A stretch of 28,174 nucleotides of DNA from Cryomorphaceae bacterium (GTDB lineage Bacteria > Bacteroidota > Bacteroidia > Flavobacteriales > Crocinitomicaceae), in NCBI GenBank assembly GCA_021298235.1, contig JAJTDX010000022.1, positions 1-28,174 of the forward strand, given 5' to 3'. Positions within the stretch are counted from its first letter, which is position 1. Every line of letters starts with the position of its first letter. This document shows, in pieces, positions 1-7,700 of this stretch. Both the position numbers and the translations under genes were made by a program. The notes beneath the pieces are model-generated. The model made no database searches. It saw only the letters and a program-made list of their open reading frames with translations, and had not been told where the DNA came from.

Positions 1-292
1 GGAATAGTAACCATCCAATTGCCAGGTGAACACCTTTTATGTTCTCGCCGAAAATCGTATGCATGGCAAAGCCCATAGCCAGGGCAGCCATTACCGAGGT
101 AGCTAAAACTACACCACCTATACCTGCATTTTTTATGTGATCAGAGTAGGGAGCATATTGAAGGATTTGTGAATCGGCACCTGCACATTTCCAAAGAAAC
201 TTCATCATGTATTTTCTGAAGTTGTTTTTGTAATCTTTCTTTTTGTAGTCTACCAGCTCATTTAGACCGATTGAATTACTATTATCACTCAT
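1..292 (-). CDS. DUF4407 family membrane protein (N-terminal part, cut by window edge)
   Basis: The first 97 codons of a protein that continues beyond the left end of the window. The N-terminus (MSDNSNSIGLNELVDY) is followed by the DUF4407 signature: a stretch around FLWKCAGADSQILQYAP, then the first hydrophobic helix around AGIGGVVLATSVMAALAMGF. DUF4407 proteins are bacterial membrane proteins of unknown role, usually with N-terminal helices and a long cytoplasmic or periplasmic coiled-coil part; only the first helix is visible here. It lies 26 bp downstream of the single-pass protein gene on the same strand, so it is probably the last visible member of the FtsK/WXG-like operon. If the operon makes an export apparatus, this multi-pass protein is a candidate for a membrane part. 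The family call is fairly secure; the role is inference. Confidence 0.8.
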   Translation of the reverse strand, partial: MSDNSNSIGLNELVDYKKKDYKNNFRKYMMKFLWKCAGADSQILQYAPYSDHIKNAGIGGVVLATSVMAALAMGFAMHTIFGENIKGVHLAIGWLLF

Positions 293-318
293 AGTGTATT
301 GTTTTAGGGTTATTGAAA

Positions 319-1152
319 TTATATATTATTTTGGTTTTGCTTGGAATTATTTTCTATTTGTTCTCTTATGGCATCATTATATCCCGCAGGGTTGAAACGG
401 TATGTCTGTACAATCCTCTGTTCATTAATTGTCTGATTTATTTTTATTTTTTGCTCCGTAACAGGACTTTTGAAAAACAGTCTGGGTGTTCTGGCATACG
501 CTCTTTTGTATTTAGAGTATATGCGTTTAAGGTTCCAGTTTCGGAGCTTTTGTACTCTTTCCAATGTGAATCGTTTTCCGCGATAGGTTGTATCCGAAAT
601 ACGCGTTGTATTCAGCTCGAAATCGCGTTGTCCGAAGAAATCATCATGGCTTAGGTTGAAGGTGTCAAGCTTTCGGATCGGTTGGGCTTGAATGCTAATG
701 ATTTTCTCTATTGTTTTACGTCTTGGAAAGCTTATTTCCAATTTGTAGCTGTTTAAGCCCTCCTCCAGCACAATAACTTTAACATTCCCTTTGGGGTTTT
801 TATGTAATACCGTCCACTTATCTTGTTCAGAGCCGACCATCTTGTATAATTTGGTATTAAGAGCACCACGGGTGTCCCAGCAAAGGAGCAAGCTCATTCC
901 CTTGTAGTAAATCGGTCTCTCTGAATTCAAAACATAGTACTCATGAAGTCCATGCTCGCCAATGTAGTATTCGGGAATAATTCTAAATGAAAAGTCTCTA
1001 ATTTCTGTGGGTTCTCCTGAGAAAAGCATCCAAAACCATTTTTTGATTTGGGATGAATACGGCAGAATAACCATGAAAAGGCAAACCAACATAAACAAAC
1101 CCCATGCAAATTCAGGCTCTAATGATGCTATCCAATTGAAGAAGCCTTCCAT
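319..1152 (-). CDS. Single-pass membrane protein with Ig-like domain, unknown function
   Basis: A 277-residue protein with one hydrophobic helix at about residues 15-33, followed by basic and aromatic residues (KKWFW), so most of the chain is a soluble C-terminal part. Residues about 83-142 read like an Ig/fibronectin-type beta-sandwich: a strand with LLLCWDTRGA, then KLYKMVG, then a terminal strand NSYKLEI, the pattern often written as 'L-W-x-x-x-G-A ... Y-x-L'. The C-terminal 100 residues are basic and rich in Arg, Lys and Asn. I do not recognise the family. The gene begins 1 bp after the transglutaminase-like gene ends and is followed closely by the DUF4407 gene, so it is surely co-transcribed. 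It could be a membrane-anchored structural or adaptor subunit; that is inference. Confidence 0.75.
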   Translation of the reverse strand: MEGFFNWIASLEPEFAWGLFMLVCLFMVILPYSSQIKKWFWMLFSGEPTEIRDFSFRIIPEYYIGEHGLHEYYVLNSERPIYYKGMSLLLCWDTRGALNTKLYKMVGSEQDKWTVLHKNPKGNVKVIVLEEGLNSYKLEISFPRRKTIEKIISIQAQPIRKLDTFNLSHDDFFGQRDFELNTTRISDTTYRGKRFTLERVQKLRNWNLKRIYSKYKRAYARTPRLFFKSPVTEQKIKINQTINEQRIVQTYRFNPAGYNDAIREQIENNSKQNQNNI

Positions 1153-1153
1153 A

Positions 1154-2098
1154 TTAGTTCACTGGAATTATTTCGTGAATAATGTATTCATGCTGTTGTT
1201 CATGAATTGCTATGGGAATAGTAGTTTCGAGGAGAAGATAATTTTTAGCCTGATGTCTAATGGTTTGCCCAGGGAAAGGTAAATCAGAAACACCCACGAT
1301 CATGTGCATTCCTAAATTTTCATTTTTAAATTCACACAAAACAAGTACAATGTTTTGACTTTTTATCATTTGCTTTAGTATGCATGCAAACAGTGCAGAT
1401 TTGCTGTCACAATCAGCATAGGAAATCGCCATGCTTTCATGTGGAAGGGAAAAACCAAAGTAACCATAATTTCCATGATCAAATTCTGGTTGACCATAAG
1501 GAATAAACTGAACAAAATTAAGTGCTGCCTGAACACGGTTAACATAGCTGTCGTACCCTTGCTGTTGAAGCTGTTCTACAATGAATGTAGCAATATCACA
1601 ACCTACATCCTGACTTAAGCTAATTATATAATTGTAATCTATCCCGAAGTCGTTCGCATTATTAAAATAGAAGCCATCTTTATTCATGTGAAGCTGCAGG
1701 TAATTCGGGTCGGTTGATTTCAGCTGATAAGATTTTTCATCTACGGGTCCAAAGCATGAGTTATGGACACCAAAAGCACTTACTTTGGATGAGAATTCTT
1801 GAGGTATAAATGAAACAGTATATTTGGCTTCTGATCCATTTAGAAGAGGAAAGGTATAGCTCAAATTTGCTTTTTCACCTTCGACTCGTCCTGAAACTGT
1901 ATAGCCGTTGTTTCTAAATTCTCCAGGTGTTCTGCGGTAATTTTTTGGTTTGGTGGAGTGTTTTGCGAGGTACTCAATGAGTAAATGATTCTCATCGGAG
2001 AGCACCGCATTGTCTCTCTGGACGAAACCAAAAAGGCCACCATTCACCCAGAAAAGTGCAATTAAAAGAATAATCAGATATATGTAGGTTTCAGACAT
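1154..2098 (-). CDS. Membrane-anchored transglutaminase-like protein
   Basis: A 314-residue protein with an N-terminal hydrophobic helix (residues about 5-20) and no obvious cleavage site, so probably membrane-anchored. The C-terminal half has the transglutaminase/papain-like fold pattern: Cys230 in YADCDSKSALF at a helix start, His265 in GMHMIVGV, and an acidic third residue, Glu291, in NYLLLETT. Upstream is a helical stretch (QAALNFVQFIPYG) typical of the region before the catalytic Cys in bacterial transglutaminase-like proteins. It probably acts as a thiol protease or amidase/transferase; the substrate is unknown. The start codon overlaps the end of the FISUMP gene by 8 bp, and the next gene starts 1 bp downstream. 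Its place in an operon with WXG100-like proteins suggests processing or crosslinking of exported proteins, which is inference. Confidence 0.8.
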   Translation of the reverse strand: MSETYIYLIILLIALFWVNGGLFGFVQRDNAVLSDENHLLIEYLAKHSTKPKNYRRTPGEFRNNGYTVSGRVEGEKANLSYTFPLLNGSEAKYTVSFIPQEFSSKVSAFGVHNSCFGPVDEKSYQLKSTDPNYLQLHMNKDGFYFNNANDFGIDYNYIISLSQDVGCDIATFIVEQLQQQGYDSYVNRVQAALNFVQFIPYGQPEFDHGNYGYFGFSLPHESMAISYADCDSKSALFACILKQMIKSQNIVLVLCEFKNENLGMHMIVGVSDLPFPGQTIRHQAKNYLLLETTIPIAIHEQQHEYIIHEIIPVN

Positions 2099-2948
2099 GA
2101 ATATTGTCTTTCAAGCAACGAACAAAAAAACCAGCACTTTTATCATACTGTCTAAGTCTTACATTTCCTGTTAATCCGTTTACCTCAAAGCTGAAGGCAG
2201 TGTAGATCATTTTTTTCTCTGAGGTCCAGAAAATCCGTTTATCGTTAACCTCATTATAGCTTCCCATGGCAAGTCGGTGATGCATTGTTGCCTCCTGAAA
2301 TTGATTTAAATGAGGTTTAATAAAATCTTTCGTGTTTGCTGTGATCAATTCGTTAACATCTGCTAAGTTCGGAATACGCCACCCTAGGGGGGCTAAGCCA
2401 GCAGGATGAGAGACCGCGTAGTAATTGTAAAGAATCCCATGATCTTTACCCTCTTTTCCTTCTACACCTGAATAACACCATGCCGGGGTTCGACTGGCTT
2501 TGGCTTGATTCCATTCCTTGTCATCCTTGGCGTGCAAAATACGTTCTCCATTTCTGAATTCAGTTACGGAGAGGTATTTTAACATCCATGTTTGGTTCCC
2601 AAATATGGCTTCTTCACATATGAAAACAGGTGTGGCGTGTTGACCATCATCCACTATCAGAGGAATTACATCAATCTGAGAGTCTTGACCGACTGAGCTC
2701 TGATTATCTGTGCTTTGGGCAGTTGGATCAGCCGGTTCAGGTTCAATTTGTACATCGGGATTAACATCAAAAGTTGCATCACTTGATAGATCAACATCTA
2801 GCTCATTTTGAAATGGTGTAGTTACAGGATCCTCCTCAAATGGTTCTAGCCATGGTTTGGTTGAAATGTCGCATTGCGGGCACCAAAAGTCAGCCGTCGG
2901 ATTGTCATAAATGTGATCAGGATTGTTTTTGCATCTGTATTTTGTCAT
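2091..2948 (-). CDS. Cytosolic zinc-ribbon plus FISUMP domain protein
   Basis: A 285-residue protein with no signal peptide or membrane helix. The N-terminus has a probable metal site: Cys6, His12, Cys23 and Cys26 (the last pair as FWCPQC). An acidic, low-complexity linker runs over residues about 35-105. Residues about 115-280 form a FISUMP domain (Fibrobacter succinogenes major paralogous domain, TIGR02145): NQTWMLKYLSVTEFRNGE, then ILYNYYAVSHPAGLAP, then the diagnostic GWRIPNLADVNEL, ending in FFVRC. FISUMP domains are related to the C-type-lectin/formylglycine-enzyme fold and usually sit in lipoproteins, so a cytosolic form with a zinc ribbon is unusual. It lies between the helical WXG-like genes and the transglutaminase-like gene. 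A second FISUMP protein lies at 9607-10173. The role is unknown. Confidence 0.85.
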   Translation of the reverse strand: MTKYRCKNNPDHIYDNPTADFWCPQCDISTKPWLEPFEEDPVTTPFQNELDVDLSSDATFDVNPDVQIEPEPADPTAQSTDNQSSVGQDSQIDVIPLIVDDGQHATPVFICEEAIFGNQTWMLKYLSVTEFRNGERILHAKDDKEWNQAKASRTPAWCYSGVEGKEGKDHGILYNYYAVSHPAGLAPLGWRIPNLADVNELITANTKDFIKPHLNQFQEATMHHRLAMGSYNEVNDKRIFWTSEKKMIYTAFSFEVNGLTGNVRLRQYDKSAGFFVRCLKDNIHV

Positions 2949-2960
2949 GACTTCAGATTA

Positions 2961-3203
2961 CTATTTAAAACGATTCAGTTCATTTTCAATGCTTTTTATC
3001 TGCAATTCCATTTGATTAAATGTGCGAATGGTATCTTTTAATTGGTCATGCATTCTTTGCATGTACTTGCCGTAAAAATCACGCTGTCGTTGGTCTTTCC
3101 ATTGACGAGCGACATGATCCATGTCTAAGCTAAATTTCTTTTCCAATTCTTTCAGCGCATTTGAGCATTGATTAAATGTATTGCTATAGCCTCCGGACTT
3201 CAT
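2961..3203 (-). CDS. WXG100-like small helical protein (W-K-D type)
   Basis: An 80-residue, all-helical protein with no signal peptide. It has a WXG-like turn in the middle: Trp35-Lys36-Asp37, with Phe43 a few residues later (RQWKDQRQRDFYGKYM). Two predicted helices of 30-40 residues flank the turn. That length and layout are those of WXG100 proteins, which are helical-hairpin substrates or chaperone-like partners of type VII secretion, although Gly is replaced by Asp here. The same W-x-D-x(5)-F pattern occurs in the 92-residue protein at 4138-4416. The gene sits 3 bp after the stop of the 220-residue coiled-coil protein gene. The family assignment is by pattern only, because such short helical proteins diverge strongly. 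Confidence 0.7.
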   Translation of the reverse strand: MKSGGYSNTFNQCSNALKELEKKFSLDMDHVARQWKDQRQRDFYGKYMQRMHDQLKDTIRTFNQMELQIKSIENELNRFK

Positions 3204-3206
3204 ATG

Positions 3207-3869
3207 TTAATTCGATATGGTTTTATATGCGGAAAATTCGTTGGCTCTGATTTGTTGAATGGTGTAACCATTTTTCTCAAGCAGATCGAAGTCGGATTGA
3301 GAGACTTTATCAATAGAAATTTTATTTCCTTTTTGAGGAGAATTTTTTATGTCATTTTCGAGTGACTGCAGTGTAAGTTGTGATAAATTATTTTGTTTTG
3401 AAAAATGAAAGGTATCTCCCAATAGTCGCACTCCCTTAATCATTTTATTTTGAGAAATTCCTTTGTTATTGCTAACATTTGACCCTCCATGAGCTCTAAG
3501 CTTTAAATAGCTCGATCCAAGCTGCGAAAAAGTGTTTAAAATAGATTGTGCTTTCTGACCTAATTTCATGAATTCAGTATGATGACCTTCCAAATTTCTA
3601 AAGCGCGAAAGCATCATGTCTGTTTGTGAAAGAAGCCCCTTTAACGTTTCTATTTTTTGATTTAGACGACTTTTTTCTTCATGATCTTCCTTTGAGAGAT
3701 TGGATAGTTGATCTATAGATTCTTTAAGATCAACTTCTATGTCTCTACGAAGCTGCTCTAAGCAATCTCTGTTCTGCTCTGAAATCGATGGAAGCTGTTG
3801 AGCCACTCCATCAATAGTTTTGGCAAGTTGCTCATACAACATAATATCACTTATTACCCACTGAGTCAT
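3207..3869 (-). CDS. Helical protein with small C-terminal domain; possible substrate of the FtsK/WXG-like system
   Basis: A 220-residue protein. Residues about 8-125 are strongly helical and probably coiled-coil, rich in Gln, Leu, Lys and Glu, with heptad-like spacing. A Gly/Asn/Ser-rich hinge follows (about 127-142), then a small alpha/beta-looking C-terminal part (about 145-218) ending in DFDLLEKNGYTIQQI. No signal peptide or membrane helix is visible. A long helical N-terminus joined to a separate C-terminal domain resembles the layout of LXG-type type VII substrates, although no LXG motif is seen, so this is only a suggestion. Its ATG overlaps the stop of the upstream gene as ATGA (3866-3869), implying translational coupling with the small WXG-like proteins. 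I do not recognise the family. Confidence 0.75.
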   Translation of the reverse strand: MTQWVISDIMLYEQLAKTIDGVAQQLPSISEQNRDCLEQLRRDIEVDLKESIDQLSNLSKEDHEEKSRLNQKIETLKGLLSQTDMMLSRFRNLEGHHTEFMKLGQKAQSILNTFSQLGSSYLKLRAHGGSNVSNNKGISQNKMIKGVRLLGDTFHFSKQNNLSQLTLQSLENDIKNSPQKGNKISIDKVSQSDFDLLEKNGYTIQQIRANEFSAYKTISN

Positions 3870-4141
3870 AGTGTTACGGCATAGTATTGTTTTATGATTT
3901 CGCTTCTCGTTTGTAAATCTATTACACTTTGGTCGATTGATTTTTTGACATCTAATAGTGTTTTGCTCGATTTCTCTACTGCTGTTTTCAATTCTTCAAA
4001 CTTTTTGTCCTTGAATCCATCCTTGTAGAGCTGTTCAATTTTAGTAGCTAGCTGCTCTCTATATTTGGCGAGTTGTTCTAATTCTTGTTGCAAGAATTTA
4101 ATCTCCTGGTCAAGGCTTCGAAAATCGTTGTGAATTTTCAT
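3866..4141 (-). CDS. WXG100-like small helical protein (G-F-K-D type)
   Basis: A 91-residue helical protein starting at the ATG at 4141 (MKIHNDF). The reading frame can be extended upstream to a TTG at 4183, but the ATG at 4141 forms an ATGA overlap with the stop of the preceding gene, so it is chosen. The middle of the protein has LYKDGFKDKKFEEL (Gly42-Phe43-Lys44-Asp45), nearly the same as the NKDGFKDKMYDNL stretch of the 97-residue protein at 4449-4742. In both, the turn lies between two long amphipathic helices, where WXG100 proteins carry W-x-G; Phe takes the place of Trp. There is no signal peptide. It is probably a paralogue of the 97-residue protein and a partner of the FtsK-like ATPase. 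The role is inference. Confidence 0.7.
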   Translation of the reverse strand: MKIHNDFRSLDQEIKFLQQELEQLAKYREQLATKIEQLYKDGFKDKKFEELKTAVEKSSKTLLDVKKSIDQSVIDLQTRSEIIKQYYAVTL

Positions 4142-4416
4142 TTGACAGAATTGTTTAGAAACCTTTCTATTACTGGTATCCAATGCTTCTCACTGTGTTC
4201 CTTATATCGCTTAAGCTCCTCAGCAAGTGGCTGTAATTTTTTTATGTGAACAGAAAAGTCTCGCTTGAATTCTTCACATTTATCATCGTCCCAATCTTCA
4301 CCCAATCGCTTCAAGGAATTATTCATATTGCTTTCACAATCTCTTAGCTTTGCGCTGAAATTTAACAACGATTGATTGAACTCTATAAGGGCTTTTATGT
4401 TTATTTGAACAGACAT
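4138..4416 (-). CDS. WXG100-like small helical protein (W-D-D type)
   Basis: A 92-residue helical protein with the clearest WXG100-like layout in the locus. Helix 1 (residues about 7-38, IKALIEFNQSLLNFSAKLRD) leads to a turn at Trp42-Asp43-Asp44 in LGEDWDDDKCEEF, with Phe50 eight residues after the Trp. Helix 2 follows, with FSVHIKKLQPLAEELKRY. In WXG100 proteins the turn is W-x-G and is followed at a similar distance by an aromatic residue; here Asp replaces Gly. The length of about 90 residues and central turn match. No signal peptide is present, as expected for type VII substrates. The gene ends in an ATGA overlap with the next WXG-like gene, suggesting that the two products are made in equal amounts and may pair. 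Confidence 0.75.
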   Translation of the reverse strand: MSVQINIKALIEFNQSLLNFSAKLRDCESNMNNSLKRLGEDWDDDKCEEFKRDFSVHIKKLQPLAEELKRYKEHSEKHWIPVIERFLNNSVK

Positions 4417-4448
4417 TTTAAATGAAATTAAATGCGTTATTAATTATC

Positions 4449-4742
4449 TTATTTTATTTGAAGTGAATTCAAATATTGCAATAATATTTTTTCCTGTGAC
4501 TGCAAGTACGTCTCGTGTCTTTGTAGCCATCCTAAAAGATTTTTAATGTCTCCTTCGGAACGCCGAATGACTCCCTGAAGATTGTCATACATTTTATCTT
4601 TGAACCCATCTTTATTCAAATTAACAATCCCAGTGTCAAGTTTCTTTTTGATAGTTTCGATTTCCTGTCGAAGCGAATTGATTTTTTGAATCATTTCTCG
4701 AAGTGCATTCGGATCGACATTCGCTAATTTACGTATGGCCAT
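4449..4742 (-). CDS. WXG100-like small helical protein (G-F-K-D type)
   Basis: A 97-residue helical protein encoded directly after the FtsK-like ATPase; the ATG at 4742 lies inside the last 19 bp of the ATPase reading frame. Helix 1 (about residues 11-40) is followed by the turn LNKDGFKDKMYDNL (Gly46-Phe47-Lys48-Asp49, Tyr52, Leu55) and a second helix to the C-terminus, which ends with a Gln/Leu-rich stretch. It shares the KDGFKDK core with the 91-residue protein at 3866-4141 and the general central-turn layout with the two W-type small proteins. In type VII loci, WXG100 genes usually sit beside the ATPase gene, and the position fits. Family membership is pattern-based, without a profile search. 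Confidence 0.7.
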   Translation of the reverse strand: MAIRKLANVDPNALREMIQKINSLRQEIETIKKKLDTGIVNLNKDGFKDKMYDNLQGVIRRSEGDIKNLLGWLQRHETYLQSQEKILLQYLNSLQIK

Positions 4743-7700
4743 AGTATGCGGTTAATATATTTTTTAATTGTCTTCTCCAGATAAAAGATCCAGTGAAATT
4801 GTAGCATCATCAGAGAATATGACTTAAATTTAAATCCTTCCTGACTGGATTGAGAATAATAGATAGCTTTGCTCCTGCAAGTAGTGTTTTCTGGATCAAT
4901 AAGCTTGCAAGCCTTGTTTGAATTTATAAACTCCCTTGAGTCATCTTCATTCATCCAGTAAGCTACACGGTGTTCAAATGCACCTAAAACATCCTGTCCC
5001 AGCTTAGCAAGGGTACTTGCTCTATTGATTTCACAGACAAAGTAGATTCCTTGCGATGAACCGGAACGCAGGAGATTTAGGAAAATCGTATGTAATTCAT
5101 CGTTTCCTGAATATTTATACAAAGTAACTAACCTTTCTAATCCGGGAATACAGATAATTATTGGTGTTTTATCTAATTGATTTTCTGATCTTTTTGACTG
5201 AATGTCTTCCAATGTTTTTAGGACCAGTTCTAATTCACCTTCTGAAAAAACTTCCGAATGCGGAGTGTTTTCAATAAGTAGATCTAGACCCAAATCCTTT
5301 TTTAACTCTTCCTCGAAAGGAATAATCCAGAAAATGGAGGTATTTGAATTAGGCACACCGTAGGTTAAGCTGGATATTATGCTGATAAACGATTGCATAC
5401 TGTATTCCCTTTCATTTCCCGAGATCAGAATATTTTGATCTGAGGACTTATTGTTTATTTTCCATGAAAATTGGAAATGTGCAGAATTACTAATAAGGAA
5501 AGTTTCTCCAATCCAGCAGGAAATTCCATGCTTCTTAAATTGTGTTTCGTCAATTGAGTCCTTATTCAGTAAATTTTTATTTGAAGAAAAAGAGGCCTCA
5601 ATTGAAGAGTCGAGAAAGAGAGAAGGAGCTATGTCAAGTTTTCGCCGTTCAGCCTCTGCTCTGATTTCTTCCAAAAGCGGTGACAAGTCTTCATTATCCA
5701 ACAAGTATGATTTGAAAAAATGATTTCCACCTTCAGAGTTCACTTCCCCGTGAGTGTAATTGATGAAGCCTTGACCGATACGAGTAATCTCTTTGGATGC
5801 ATTATAATTGGACGACCCGAGAATTGCTTGTGCCGCATCTGGACTTGATTTCAAAATAATACGCGTATGAAACTGACTTATGGCTTGGTTGAATGATTTG
5901 TGACTTACATTGTTAAAATTCTGAGTTGCAAAAAGCAAATTGATGCCCATCCCTCTACCTTTTTGAATAATTGACAGAATATTCGTGAAAATTGAGTTTA
6001 GAAAATCATCGTCTGCTGTACCCAAAGATCCGAACTCATCGATTACCACTAATATTCTTTTCGGCGCAGAAGAGGCTAATCGCTCATCTTTGTAAACATC
6101 TTCTAAATTATCAATTTGAAATTTTGAATACTCATTGTACCTCCTCTCCATTTCCAAACGCAGATTCTCAAACACATTATCGATCAATTCAATTTCCGCA
6201 CTGAAAGCATATAGTTTAACATGAGGAAGTTTGTGTGCTTCAAATACGCTGAATCCTGCTCCATTCTTCATGTCAATGAGATACATTTCCATTTGTTCCG
6301 GAGAGTATTTCAGAGCAATTGAGGTAATGATACTCTTAAGTAAGTTAGTCTTTCCTGAACCAACTCCACCGCAAAGCAATGCTCCTGTGAATTCTTTGGT
6401 GGTATATTTTAAATGCTCTAATGAATCACTGTTGGTTGATTTACCAAGTGGAATTGAGATTTCGCGTCCTACATTTCCTGAAAACCATTTGGTTTTGTCT
6501 TTTTCGCAGTGATCTATAAATCGAAGTTTAGCCCGGTTCGCTACCACTTCATTCAATTCATTCTGAAATGTTTCCAGCAATACTTTTTTATCCTCAACAC
6601 TGAGATTCTTCGTTATGAATGTGTCTTTGGAAAATTCAGAAGGTATCCATTGTCCAGTAAGATCAATGGTCCTGTAGGTGTCATATTGAATAGTTTTCAA
6701 TTTTTCAGTGTACTCAGAATCCATGGGTCTGGATGTGTTGAACAAAAGAATAAAGTTACATCCGAACCTAGTCAACTGATACGAACGTTCGAGCAATTCA
6801 AACAATTTACTTTGCTCGAGTAAATTCTGACAGTTATCTACTACAAATAGCCTATAAGGAATAATATCATCATACTTTTCAGCCTTGATTTTTTTAATAT
6901 TGAATTCATGTGTCGTCTGATTATTTTCCTCAATTTCAGACCAAATAAGCGTTAGCTTTTCACGAACTTCTTTTTCAACTGTTTTAATAGAATTTTCAAT
7001 TTCCTCAATACTACTTCCTTTCGTAATAACGGATGAAGGTAATTTCAGAAACTCACTGAATTTGTCCCAGAACTGGCTGTCAAAAATCTTTAATTGAATT
7101 TTATCAGGTAAATTCGAAGCCAGTGCTCTTAGTATTAATCCATCGGTAATATTTTCAACACTTGATTTCTTAGCATCATCATAAAATAAAATGAAGTTCG
7201 TTTTATCATAAAAATCAACTATTACAGGAATTTGTACATCCCAGGCATTGATGCTATTTTTGAACGAGTGTATCATGTTGCCTAATCGCACTGAAGAGGA
7301 GGCATTACTATAATCTGCAACAGGAAAGGAGATTAGCTTTTCCAAATTTGTTGTTCCTTTGTTTGAATTGACTTTTGAAGTCATGTATTCTTGAAATCCT
7401 GAGAATAGGGAATTAATTTTTTGTGAAAATTCATCCTTTTCCAGCTCTAATTTTTGTGTGAGGTTATTTATTTCTGCCGTTTTTTCTGATTCAAATTTTG
7501 TCTTCTGTTTTGCCGATGAGGACTTATATTCTTCTATTTTTAGGGACGAGTGTTCATGGATTGCAGTTTCAAGATCTAAAATACGTTGGTTCATTTCCGG
7601 GCCAATTTCCGCCTTGCTAAATGTCTCCAACAATTTTTTGTACCTCCATATCTCTGCCTTTAGGTAATCACACTTCTTGGAAAGCATTTCAAGATGTGCT

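Noticed and set aside
4142..4183. N-terminal extension of the 91-residue WXG-like protein to a TTG start
   Set aside because: The ATG at 4141 forms an ATGA overlap with the upstream gene and gives the length expected for the family.
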